A DNA stretch of 64,000 bases from Prevotellaceae bacterium (GTDB lineage Bacteria; Bacteroidota; Bacteroidia; Bacteroidales; UBA932): positions 1-64,000 of the forward strand of contig JAIRNF010000057.1 of assembly GCA_031258195.1 (NCBI GenBank), read 5' to 3'. The stretch's first letter is position 1. Every line of letters starts with the position of its first letter. The notes beneath the pieces were generated by a model, which worked only from the letters and a program-made list of their open reading frames with translations, had not been told where the DNA came from and made no database searches. This document shows positions 43,828-51,594 of the stretch, in pieces. Position numbers and translations under genes: made by a program.

Positions 43828-46032
43828 CTATTCTATGAGAGATTTCTGTATGTCTTTCCAGTAGCTACTGTACATATTGTTACTTCTACACAGTTCATCA
43901 TGAGTACCTTTCCCTACAATACACCCCTTATCAAATAAGTAAATTTTGTCGCTTATTGTTTTTAAAATATGTAAACGATGTGATACAAATAGCGTAGTTA
44001 CTTTATCCTTCATTTTCATAAGTAAATTTAATACAAATTGTTCGGTATTCCTATCCATTGCGGCTGTCGCTTCATCTAATACTAGCAATTGAGGATTTTT
44101 AAATAAAGCACGAGCCAGCGCAAGGATTTGTTTTTGTCCGCCTGATAAGTTAACACCCTCTTCTCCAATTATAGTCATATAGCCTTGAGGTAGCTCTTTT
44201 ATGTGGCTGTCAAATCCATATTGTTTAGAAAAATCTACAACTTGTTCAGCATTAGCAACTGGATTCTCAAGACATATATTCTCTAGAACAGTTCCATTAA
44301 AAATGAATATATCTTGTGGAACAACACCTACCATATTTCTCCAATTTTCTGTTGAAAGTTGACTTAATGAAATATTGTTATTTATTATGATCTCCCCAGA
44401 CTCTATATTGTAGAACTTTTGTAAGATTTGGCAAAAAGTACTTTTCCCACAACCACTTTCTCCTGCAATGCTAACAATCTCACCTTTTCTTATTTTCAAG
44501 TTAATATTGGAAAGCAGCTGTTTCCTACCGACAAATCGAAAGCATAGATTTTTTACTTCAAGCGATTCAAATAAGGGGGGGGGGGAATTATCCATTACAT
44601 CCTCTTCTGTGTCTTCAGCCTCCATGCTAACAAATTCAAACATTCGATCAAAAGCAACCTTTGCTTCATTGTATGGAATGGCAATGATTGCAAGCGAAGC
44701 AATAATAGGAAGTAGTGAGCTTCCAATGGTTAATACTGCCATAAAACGACCTAATGTCAACTGCTCATCTAAAACAAAAAAAGAACCCATTGAGAGTAGC
44801 ATGATAAGAAAGCATATGTTAACTACGCTAGACTTCCAACCAATTGTGATATTAAGCTTGCCAAGTGTATATACCCTGTCTTGAAATATTCCATATATAT
44901 GCTGATTAAGCATAGAAAAGAAATGCTGTTTATTGAAATTTTTAATAGTCGATACGCCCTGTATAGTGCTAATAAAGTTACTTTCACTTTGTGCATATGA
45001 AGCCATAACCTCTCGCTGCTTTTTTATAATAGAAGAGTTATATCGGTGGATAATAAAAAAGTAAAGTGGTAAAGAACATAAAACAGGGAGAGCCAGTTGC
45101 CATGAATATATGAATATTACCACAAGATACACCACAACAGATAGTAGAGAGATAATGGCTGAACCTATTATAAGAATTATAAAACTCTGTATTCTACGAG
45201 TGTCATTTAAACGGGCTGTCAAATCCCCAACCTTGCGATTATCAAAAAATGACTTTGGTAAAAACATTAGCTTGCTGTAAAAACTGCCAACAATACGATT
45301 ATTAAAATCTTTTGATTGCTGTATAAGCATGCGCTGCCTAACTACTGAAAGACCGATTTGTATTAACATTATAACAAATAACAAAATAAGAGCGACAATC
45401 AACTTCGAAGCATCCTTACTAGGCAGTATGTTGTCAATTAGTTTTTGAGAAAATACAGCCATTATAACTCCCAGCCCCGCCAATACCAAACCTAAGAGAA
45501 TACTAGCTAATAGCCGCTTTATATCTTCTTGAATAAGGTTCTTTATCCATTGCTTTTTTTGCTTATTTACATCGTCCTTTCGTTCAAAATTTGCAGAAGG
45601 TTTGAGTGTCAAGCAAACTTTTGATACCCAATGTTTGAGTACTTGTTCAGGTGTCCACAGTTCTATCCCTTTTGCAGGATTTCCGATTAAAAAGTAGCCA
45701 TTGGCATATTCATAGCATATTACAAAATGTTGCGTACTTTGCTCATCCAGAATGTGAAGAATAACAGGATTTCCATGTTTCTTTAGCGATTCCATATCTG
45801 CCTCACAGCCCTCTGCCTTAAAACCTAACACATTTGCAGCCTGATATAAGCCCAGCAAGCTAGTACCTTGCCGGTCGGTTCCACTTAGTTCACGAATACG
45901 TTCAAATGATGAGTTTCCACCATAGTAGCGCAATAAAGACAGTAAACATGCCATTCCGCAATCAGATTGATCGTGTTGACGGGTAAAGGTAGTTCTAGCT
46001 TGATGTTTTAGGGTGGAGGCTCTAAAAAACAT
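43828..46032 (-). CDS. peptidase-containing ABC exporter (C39 peptidase, bacteriocin type)
   Basis: A 734-residue exporter that should cut GG leader peptides and pump the core peptide across the inner membrane. The C39 peptidase domain (1 to ~140) has the cysteine in QSDCGMACL (C25) and the histidine in STQHFVICYEY (H102). The usual Asp-Pro-Ala is GNPAKG, with Asn at ~118. The six-helix membrane domain covers ~165-470. The ATPase has Walker A GESGCGKST (524-532), LSGGQ (629-633), LLVLDE (649-654) and H685. An 11-base C run encodes PPP (484-486) in the linker. It is the last gene of the precursor-peptide cluster; no HlyD-type partner is in the window. Confidence 0.93.
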   Translation of the reverse strand: MFFRASTLKHQARTTFTRQHDQSDCGMACLLSLLRYYGGNSSFERIRELSGTDRQGTSLLGLYQAANVLGFKAEGCEADMESLKKHGNPVILHILDEQSTQHFVICYEYANGYFLIGNPAKGIELWTPEQVLKHWVSKVCLTLKPSANFERKDDVNKQKKQWIKNLIQEDIKRLLASILLGLVLAGLGVIMAVFSQKLIDNILPSKDASKLIVALILLFVIMLIQIGLSVVRQRMLIQQSKDFNNRIVGSFYSKLMFLPKSFFDNRKVGDLTARLNDTRRIQSFIILIIGSAIISLLSVVVYLVVIFIYSWQLALPVLCSLPLYFFIIHRYNSSIIKKQREVMASYAQSESNFISTIQGVSTIKNFNKQHFFSMLNQHIYGIFQDRVYTLGKLNITIGWKSSVVNICFLIMLLSMGSFFVLDEQLTLGRFMAVLTIGSSLLPIIASLAIIAIPYNEAKVAFDRMFEFVSMEAEDTEEDVMDNSPPPLFESLEVKNLCFRFVGRKQLLSNINLKIRKGEIVSIAGESGCGKSTFCQILQKFYNIESGEIIINNNISLSQLSTENWRNMVGVVPQDIFIFNGTVLENICLENPVANAEQVVDFSKQYGFDSHIKELPQGYMTIIGEEGVNLSGGQKQILALARALFKNPQLLVLDEATAAMDRNTEQFVLNLLMKMKDKVTTLFVSHRLHILKTISDKIYLFDKGCIVGKGTHDELCRSNNMYSSYWKDIQKSLIE

Positions 46033-46052
46033 TGATGTGGTTTTTGGGTATG

Positions 46053-46523
46053 CTAGTAGCGTAAATATTTATTCAAGGTTGTTAGGCTAAATTCTCCTAA
46101 GATTTTCTGAATAAACTCATGTTCTTTGCTATATACAAATGTGGTAGGCGTATTACTTACCTGAAACTCGCTAAAGCAAGCATATTCAGGATCAATAAGT
46201 ATTTTGGTCTTATCCAATAGGTAATACTTCTCAACAAAGCTTGCCAGCTGAGGCGGTGTATCGGGTAGAATTAGTATAATAGTGCTAGAGCGAACTATAT
46301 CTTCATTGTTTATTATCAGCAGCAACGTATTGATACAATCCTGACAGCCTAGGTTCATAAATAAAAGCATAATGGGCTTTTCTCTACTTATGGCTGAAAG
46401 GCAATACTCTTCTGATTCAATACTCTTCAAGCATATATCGGGTAAAAATGAAAGTTGTTGCTGATGTTCCTTTTTATTTTGTATCTTAAAAATGATTAGA
46501 ATTACAAAGACAGTTACTATCAA
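46053..46523 (-). CDS. membrane-anchored thioredoxin-like protein
   Basis: A ~156-residue protein with one N-terminal helix (VTVFVILIIFKIQ) and an extracytoplasmic thioredoxin-like domain. The redox motif is in MLLFMNLGCQDCINTLL (CxxC as CQDC), and the cis-proline region is FQVSNTPTTFVY. It may set or repair disulfides in the cluster's four-cysteine peptide. No ATG precedes the anchor: the first usable start is TTG at 46523. The frame runs back through KKKIIALAF to the stop of the upstream membrane-protein gene, so the true N-terminus is uncertain. Confidence 0.8.
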   Translation of the reverse strand: MIVTVFVILIIFKIQNKKEHQQQLSFLPDICLKSIESEEYCLSAISREKPIMLLFMNLGCQDCINTLLLIINNEDIVRSSTIILILPDTPPQLASFVEKYYLLDKTKILIDPEYACFSEFQVSNTPTTFVYSKEHEFIQKILGEFSLTTLNKYLRY

Positions 46524-46568
46524 TAAAAAGGCTAGCGCTATAATTTTTTTCTTGACAGGCGTATTCTG

Positions 46569-47240
46569 TTAGTTTAAAAAAAGGTTTAAGCTCATAATTA
46601 ACAATATCCATAGCAGTAGAGCACCTCCATATATAATAGATGTACTCTTTAACATTATAGAATATTTAATACCTGTTGAACGGCTTAAACCATAGGCTAG
46701 TGTTAGACAAAATAACAGCTCCCATAGGTTGATCGTTTGTAGCGCATACAAAAGATAGGATGGTGTTGTATTTATATCAAATAGCTGTAGTGCCGAAAAT
46801 AGAGTAAACCCCATCAGCTCTATTGATGTGTAGTCCGGCTTAACAAGGTAAAGCCATAAAAATTCCGCAAGGTACTCCGCAACAAATACGCTCATTGAAA
46901 TAACGACTACTTGTAGTACTATAGCAAACCGCCGCTTAATGTTATTGATAACATATAGCCCCAGATACATAACAACAGAAACGCTCAGAATAGTCAGCAA
47001 AAACATTCCGGCAATACTCAAAAAGTCCTTTAGCTGATATGCTCTCTCTGCTATTTGCGCATCAATGACATCTGTTTCTACTCCACGTAGCAATAAATAG
47101 TTTACAAATCTCCCTTTATAAATGGTAAGGTAGCTCGCATAGTTAAGAATAAACATACAGGCAAGCAGCAATAGTATGCCCCCAACAATTCGCTTAGCTG
47201 ATACCTGAGTAAAAATATTTGTTGATATAGCGTTGTTCAT
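46569..47240 (-). CDS. polytopic membrane protein of the precursor-peptide cluster
   Basis: A 223-residue hydrophobic protein with about five helices (for example VGGILLLLACMFILNYASYL, FLSIAGMFLLTILSVSVVMY, IVLQVVVISMSVFVAEYLAEF, ending IYGGALLLWILLIMSLNLFL). No family is recognised. Its place, between a secreted protein gene and a thioredoxin-like gene, is where redox-linked MauE/DoxX-type membrane partners are often found, but sequence similarity to them is not evident. No cysteine pair lies in the helices. Its stop codon is in frame with the downstream thioredoxin-like ORF. Confidence 0.7.
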   Translation of the reverse strand: MNNAISTNIFTQVSAKRIVGGILLLLACMFILNYASYLTIYKGRFVNYLLLRGVETDVIDAQIAERAYQLKDFLSIAGMFLLTILSVSVVMYLGLYVINNIKRRFAIVLQVVVISMSVFVAEYLAEFLWLYLVKPDYTSIELMGFTLFSALQLFDINTTPSYLLYALQTINLWELLFCLTLAYGLSRSTGIKYSIMLKSTSIIYGGALLLWILLIMSLNLFLN

Positions 47241-47262
47241 TAATGCTAAATATCAATAGTTC

Positions 47263-48198
47263 TTATTCCTTTTTTACAACTATTTGTACTAAGGGCGTTA
47301 CCTCCTTGTAAATACCCCATCCCGGTATCTCTTTCTTTGTAAGATAACGAAACTTACTGATATCAGTAGTGTCTGCATTTCGAATACCCCCAAGCGTCGC
47401 AACTTTAACATGGTACTCTGTACGTTTATTGTTATTATATAAATATGTAATTTTTTGCTTTTTAGATGGGTAGTATGAGTCTGCTAGGATTTGGATTCCA
47501 ACGAATAGCCCTCCGTCTTCAGGAAGCTTTATATCATACATGCTAACATTAACTTCTATCCAACCATCCTTCCTTTTGGGCGAAATAATTAGTACTTCTC
47601 CATTCAATAAGTCTTCGCCGGGATAGAGCTTTCCCCCACGCTCCTGTTGTCTATATAGCCTTAACCTAAAAGGATGTCCTACGCCAAAAAAATCGGTTTG
47701 GTATAGTTTTATCTTTTGTATTGTGCCTTCTATGCTTTGCGTATTAATATATGCAACCTCCTGATCGTCTTCTTCTTTCCCTAGCACCCACATATTTCGA
47801 GGTTTTTTTACATAGTTACCAAATTCTATCAGTGCATCTTTAGCATACACAACAACTTCGCTAAGCATTATAGGGTTCATACTTAGCTCAACCTGTCTCT
47901 TAGGTAGGGTTAGAATATCGGAGTAAGGCATGCTTACTGCAATATATCCCATACTTCTAAATCGTATGCTATCCGCTCCGTTGGGAGGGATAGACGGTAG
48001 TGTTATCAGTCCATTTTCATCAGCTATCCAAAAATCGGATACCCCATCAGCCTTTGGTATCAACTCTACAACAGCATAAGGAATAGCCGAACCACTGCCA
48101 TTTTCTGTCACTTTCAGCTCTATCTCGTTATCCGATTCTTGAGCAGGAGCGACTAACGGATAAATAATAAGCAGACAAAAAACTATTTGTTTTTTCAT
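47263..48198 (-). CDS. secreted CarboxypepD_reg-like protein A
   Basis: A 311-residue exported protein: signal peptide MKKQIVFCLLIIYPLVAPAQ, then a Greek-key beta sandwich of the carboxypeptidase regulatory-like type (VTENGSGSAIPYAVVELIPK ... MGYIAVSMPYSDI, about 25-105). A LSEVVVYAKD linker like that before TonB-receptor plugs follows, then a second all-beta domain (~145-311). It is a paralogue of the neighbour at 48260-49144. It is probably periplasmic or at the outer membrane. The role in the peptide cluster is unknown; adhesion, immunity or export help are all possible. Confidence 0.72.
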   Translation of the reverse strand: MKKQIVFCLLIIYPLVAPAQESDNEIELKVTENGSGSAIPYAVVELIPKADGVSDFWIADENGLITLPSIPPNGADSIRFRSMGYIAVSMPYSDILTLPKRQVELSMNPIMLSEVVVYAKDALIEFGNYVKKPRNMWVLGKEEDDQEVAYINTQSIEGTIQKIKLYQTDFFGVGHPFRLRLYRQQERGGKLYPGEDLLNGEVLIISPKRKDGWIEVNVSMYDIKLPEDGGLFVGIQILADSYYPSKKQKITYLYNNNKRTEYHVKVATLGGIRNADTTDISKFRYLTKKEIPGWGIYKEVTPLVQIVVKKE

Positions 48199-48259
48199 AT
48201 ATAACAGGTTATTACTTTATTGTACGATAAACTATGTTACTATACTTTAATTCAATGAC

Positions 48260-49144
48260 TTACTCATAACATTTTAATTCCATACTAAAAGCATAGTTCA
48301 ACAATAAATTAGATTTATGCCATTTTAAGTTCTGGTCTGTTAAAACGTAAGATTGTATCTGCGTTTTTTCGGAAGTTATCATCAAAAAAGGTGTTCTAGT
48401 ATTTTGAAAATCATTTTCTTCAGTTGCTCGCACTCTATTACCTTCTTTATCCAGTATATCAACAATTTCAAGAGCTATAAAAATTCCATTTTCGGGAAAA
48501 ACAATATTATCATCAATGCAATTTATTTCATATATCTTTTTACGCCTATCTAAACCTGTTAATGTATGTGTTACCGTGCTGTTTAACAATGGTTTGTCTG
48601 GCATCCCATCATTTCCTACAGTATATAATTGTGGTCTAACCACAAAGTCGAAAGCATCTTCTTTCTTAAATTTATATGGAAATAGAAGTTTATTTATTAC
48701 ACAACGTGTCTCTCTGTTATTTGGGATATATACTGCTTCAATATAAAATTGAAATTCACTAAAAATAGAACGACTTATAGAAATAGTTTTTTCTTTGACA
48801 TATCCAAGTTGTATAGTAGTCATCTTTTGTGGTAAAACCATTACCTCTTCTAGCATAATAGATATTGGAACTAGATAAATCTTTTCTGTAAGATTTGCAA
48901 TGGTAGTATTCACTTCTTTATAGCCTACCTGTGCTATGCGAACACTATCTGTAAATTGCATGTTACTGGGTAATGTAAAGCAACCATTGCTACTTGAATA
49001 TTGCCATTTATTAAATTCCGGAAAAGTCACAGTTACGTATGGTATAGGCTCTTTTAGTTCCGCGTCAAAAACACAGATTTCTTGTGCGTAAATATAGTTA
49101 GTAAATCCAATGCATATCATTAACATGCATAATAAAACTTTCAT
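48260..49144 (-). CDS. secreted CarboxypepD_reg-like protein B
   Basis: A 294-residue exported protein: signal MKVLLCMLMICIGFTNYIYAQ, a regulatory-like beta domain (CVFDAELKEPIPYVTVTFPE ... RIAQVGYKEVNTTI), the linker IMLEEVMVLPQK and a C-terminal domain matching that of protein A in length and pattern (for example FPENGIFIALEIVDIL versus LPEDGGLFVGIQIL). Gene pair duplication is likely. It is the first large gene after the precursor peptide, 100 bp downstream of the peptide's stop, and presumably co-transcribed. Confidence 0.72.
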   Translation of the reverse strand: MKVLLCMLMICIGFTNYIYAQEICVFDAELKEPIPYVTVTFPEFNKWQYSSSNGCFTLPSNMQFTDSVRIAQVGYKEVNTTIANLTEKIYLVPISIMLEEVMVLPQKMTTIQLGYVKEKTISISRSIFSEFQFYIEAVYIPNNRETRCVINKLLFPYKFKKEDAFDFVVRPQLYTVGNDGMPDKPLLNSTVTHTLTGLDRRKKIYEINCIDDNIVFPENGIFIALEIVDILDKEGNRVRATEENDFQNTRTPFLMITSEKTQIQSYVLTDQNLKWHKSNLLLNYAFSMELKCYE

Positions 49145-49243
49145 AAATAAACTTGTTTAATAATTATAATACATGCCTAATACTAAGGTGGGTTATAGCA
49201 ATAGTTCCTAATCAGAATAAAATTACTATAACCCGCTATTCAC

Positions 49244-49456
49244 TTAATCAAGTAGATGACATGGTACACCACCTCCAGCTTCGGGATAAATTTCAAAATC
49301 TGTACTAACTTTTATCCAAAAGATATAACTATTAGTTATACAAAAACCTGCACAGCGTCCATTATCTAATAAAATTTTATTACAATTTCTGTCATCTCCC
49401 CAAAACTTACCGCCTTGGAGGTTTTCCATTTGTTCAAATGATAGTTTCTTTTCCAT
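49244..49456 (-). CDS. double-glycine leader precursor peptide, bacteriocin-like
   Basis: The 70-residue product has a classic export leader, MEKKLSFEQMENLQGG (1-16), with the Leu/Phe/Met/Leu spacing and GG end recognised by C39 peptidases. The 54-residue core (KFWGDDRNCNKILLDNGRCA ... GGGVPCHLLD) has four cysteines at 25, 35, 39 and 66, which could form two disulfides. No modifying enzyme (LanB/C/M, radical SAM, YcaO) is nearby, which favours a class II-like, disulfide-bonded peptide. It is at the head of an operon ending in the matching exporter. Target and activity are unknown. Confidence 0.82.
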   Translation of the reverse strand: MEKKLSFEQMENLQGGKFWGDDRNCNKILLDNGRCAGFCITNSYIFWIKVSTDFEIYPEAGGGVPCHLLD

Positions 49457-49585
49457 AATTACGACTTAAGTTAAGGTAAATAATTTGATTTATACCATTT
49501 TCGTATGGTTTTAAACGCCATAAGCTCATTACCTTGTACAGAACTATATGGTAGAAAGAATAGCATATTTGTTATTTTTACAGGC

Positions 49586-49617
49586 ATTAGTTAATTAACG
49601 CAAGTTAAATAACTAAT
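49586..49617. promoter_or_regulatory. inverted repeat upstream of the precursor peptide
   Basis: Fourteen-base arms (49586-49599 and 49604-49617) with one mismatch around GCAA. It could be an operator for the peptide operon or a terminator of either strand. I found no convincing consensus promoter elsewhere in the 340-bp gap 49457-49796. Confidence 0.35.
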
Positions 49618-49755
49618 TATTATGAATGCAACATAGTAAGATTATAAATATTCTATTTTAGATAGAGTTATAGATTTAAATGATCTGCAAAATAAAATAC
49701 TCTAATCTAAATTATTTTAGTTGGGTATATTTAATTAAATTTGGCATAGTAGATT

Positions 49756-49806
49756 TTTTATTCATTCGTTTTATATTTAAGTCAAATATAAAACGAATGA
49801 ATAAAA
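49756..49806 (+). promoter_or_regulatory. 23-bp hairpin covering a start codon
   Basis: Perfect arms 49756-49778 and 49784-49806 with the 5-nt loop AAGTC. The right arm contains the ATG (49797-49799) of the decayed secreted-protein gene, so in RNA the start codon would be buried. Confidence 0.75.
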
Positions 49807-50855
49807 TAGTTCTTTTAGGCTTTTCCCTATTTTTACATATAAACTTCCTTTATTCTTCTCCACATCCACTAGGAAGTGTAGAATATGGAAAGTCATAATC
49901 TCAAAAGGCTGTTGATCTTATGAACAGTAGGAGGACAAGTAAAGCCAGTTCGGTTTCTTCTGGCTCATCATCAAGTAAATCTTCCAATCCTTCCGGAAAT
50001 TTTAAACCAGCCAGACTGAATGTTGAATCTAATTCTACATCACAATCACCCACCAATAAAGGTTTTAAATTCTACTTTAAATGATGTTAAAAAGAATTTT
50101 AAATCGGCTTTTAATATTGTATCAACCTCAAATAGTGGCGATTTTAAGCATAGAAGATGATAAAGAATTTAATGGAACTTACACAAAAGAACTTGAAATA
50201 GAATTAATTCCTACAGCTCATAAAATTATATCGAATTTTGAAACCAATCGAAAAATGGCGGGCGGAAAGAATGTATGGTTTGTACAGATACTTTGCACTT
50301 AGGCTGGATAATGCCATTCAATCAGATGCCTCCACAGCCGTTTTAGATGAAATATTATTCAAAGAACTTTCAACAAAGTATAAATTTCAGTACTAAGAAA
50401 TACTTGATATTAATAAACAACTACTTAATGACTTTATAAGTTTAGGTTCTGAGGTCGCTTATAAGCATGGAGATGTTGATTATAAAGAAGATGAAGTTTT
50501 GAATCGTTACATTTTAGATGTTGTACATTCTTTCTTAGAGTTTACTGAAATAAAAGATTCTCAAGCAAAAAGTTTTGGCAATGCTGGATTGGCACACTCC
50601 CAGAGAGGAAGACAATTATATGTTGCCTATGATAATGAGCTTAAAAAGTATGAGGCAAAAGGAAAGGAGTTAGAAATCTTAATAAAATCGAACCAACAAA
50701 ATCTTAAATCTTTGGAAGTTGATCATAGTAGGCAACGGAAACAATACGATCAGGTACAATCAATATTAAATTCTTTTTATAATAAAATTCTTACCAATAT
50801 GGAAAAGGAGCAATTTGCTAAGTCGCTATATGAAGCCATTAATCAATATAAATGA
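49797..50855 (+). pseudogene. decayed gene for a secreted coiled-coil protein
   Basis: Segments in changing frames read as one product: signal MNKIVLLGFSLFLHINFLYS, a Ser-rich stretch (SKASSVSSGSSSSKSSNPS), KEFNGTYTKELEIELIPTAH, and in another frame LRLDNAIQSDASTAVLDEIL. A long helical end follows (ELEILIKSNQQNLKSLEVDH ... INQYK). Stops include TAA at 49896-49898, stops near 50080 and 50300, and TAA near 50392, with at least two frameshifts. Family unknown. It resembles spacer/coiled-coil exported proteins and lies divergent to the peptide operon. Confidence 0.65.
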
Positions 50856-50873
50856 GATTAACTCGAACCTACA

Positions 50874-51020
50874 ATGAAAAGGATTATTCCACTTACACTT
50901 ATTCTGTTAAGTTCATGTGTCTATTCATATTCTCAAAATAGCGAACTTAATGAAGAAGTTTTGCACTACTTATGGTTGGCTGAAGAAGTTCTTAATAAAG
51001 TTGAAGAACTATCTGATTAA
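50874..51020 (+). CDS. 48-aa small lipoprotein
   Basis: MKRIIPLTLILLSSCVYSYS with lipobox cysteine at 15, then a short acidic helix (NSELNEEVLHYLWLAEEVLN). It resembles small entericidin-like lipoproteins in layout only. It lies 18 bp after the decayed coiled-coil gene and 22 bp before the BamE-like gene. It was too short to stand out but has a clean signal and stop. Confidence 0.5.
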   Translation: MKRIIPLTLILLSSCVYSYSQNSELNEEVLHYLWLAEEVLNKVEELSD

Positions 51021-51042
51021 AAATCAAAAATATCCATATTCC

Positions 51043-51378
51043 ATGAAAAGAGTAATTGCATTAATATTTTTTGCATCCCTATTTATTTCGTGCGCTACAA
51101 CAAAATATTCAAGTCCCAATGGCGTTGCGATTGGCATGACAAAAAGCGAGGTTGTAAAGCTAGTTGGTAAATCGTGTAGAGTGGTCAGCACAAATAAAAC
51201 CCCCGAAGGTCTTTACGAAACTATGGAGTATGCGAAGAAGGAAAAAGGCTTAAACGATGAGCTGTTTGTTTACGACTTTTTTAATGATAAGCTAACCGAA
51301 TGGCACACTGAAATACTAGAACCGAAAGAAGGTAAAAAATCAGGCTCAAAACCCGACACATCTAATAGAAGACCATAA
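51043..51378 (+). CDS. SmpA/OmlA (BamE)-like small lipoprotein
   Basis: A 111-residue lipoprotein: MKRVIALIFFASLFISC (C17), then VAIGMTKSEVVKLVGKSCRV, the helix-turn pattern G-M-T-x-x-E-V-x-x-L-x-G of SmpA/OmlA-type domains, and a strand-rich end (LFVYDFFNDKLTEWHTEIL). BamE proper assists outer-membrane protein insertion; this one could be a diverged relative or serve another envelope task. I use the ATG at 51043 because it gives the lipoprotein signal. The final ~20 residues are basic and disordered. Confidence 0.7.
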   Translation: MKRVIALIFFASLFISCATTKYSSPNGVAIGMTKSEVVKLVGKSCRVVSTNKTPEGLYETMEYAKKEKGLNDELFVYDFFNDKLTEWHTEILEPKEGKKSGSKPDTSNRRP

Positions 51379-51515
51379 CTTATATAGAGCCTTTATTTAT
51401 TACAAGGTTTTATTTGGTTGATATACACCGATATCTTTATGTAAAGAGCGGCAGAATTTCCAGTAAGAAATCGCAACTCTTTTTGTTTTCAATAACTTTA
51501 TCAATCATAACTTAC

Positions 51516-51523
51516 TATCTTTG
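51516..51523 (+). promoter_or_regulatory. promoter -7 element for metH
   Basis: TATCTTTG, predicting a ~65-nt leader before the GTG start at 51595. No recognisable SAM or cobalamin riboswitch fits in that leader. Confidence 0.6.
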
Positions 51524-51594
51524 CCAGTCAAACCTAGAGTAAGCAAGATATCGCGTCGGCTTTGCTCATTTTATCTAATAATCTGTAACTATAA

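Noticed and set aside
43828..46032. The exporter as part of a lanthipeptide (LanT) system
   Set aside because: No LanB, LanC or LanM gene is near and the core peptide is poor in the Ser/Thr-Cys spacing expected; disulfides are more likely.
49680..49796. An upstream ATG at 49680 as the start of the secreted-protein ORF
   Set aside because: It would place the signal peptide after 39 extra residues encoded by the hairpin; the ATG at 49797 gives a normal signal sequence.
51516..51594. A SAM or cobalamin riboswitch before metH
   Set aside because: The leader is only about 65 nt and I see neither a B12-box-like core nor a recognisable SAM aptamer.
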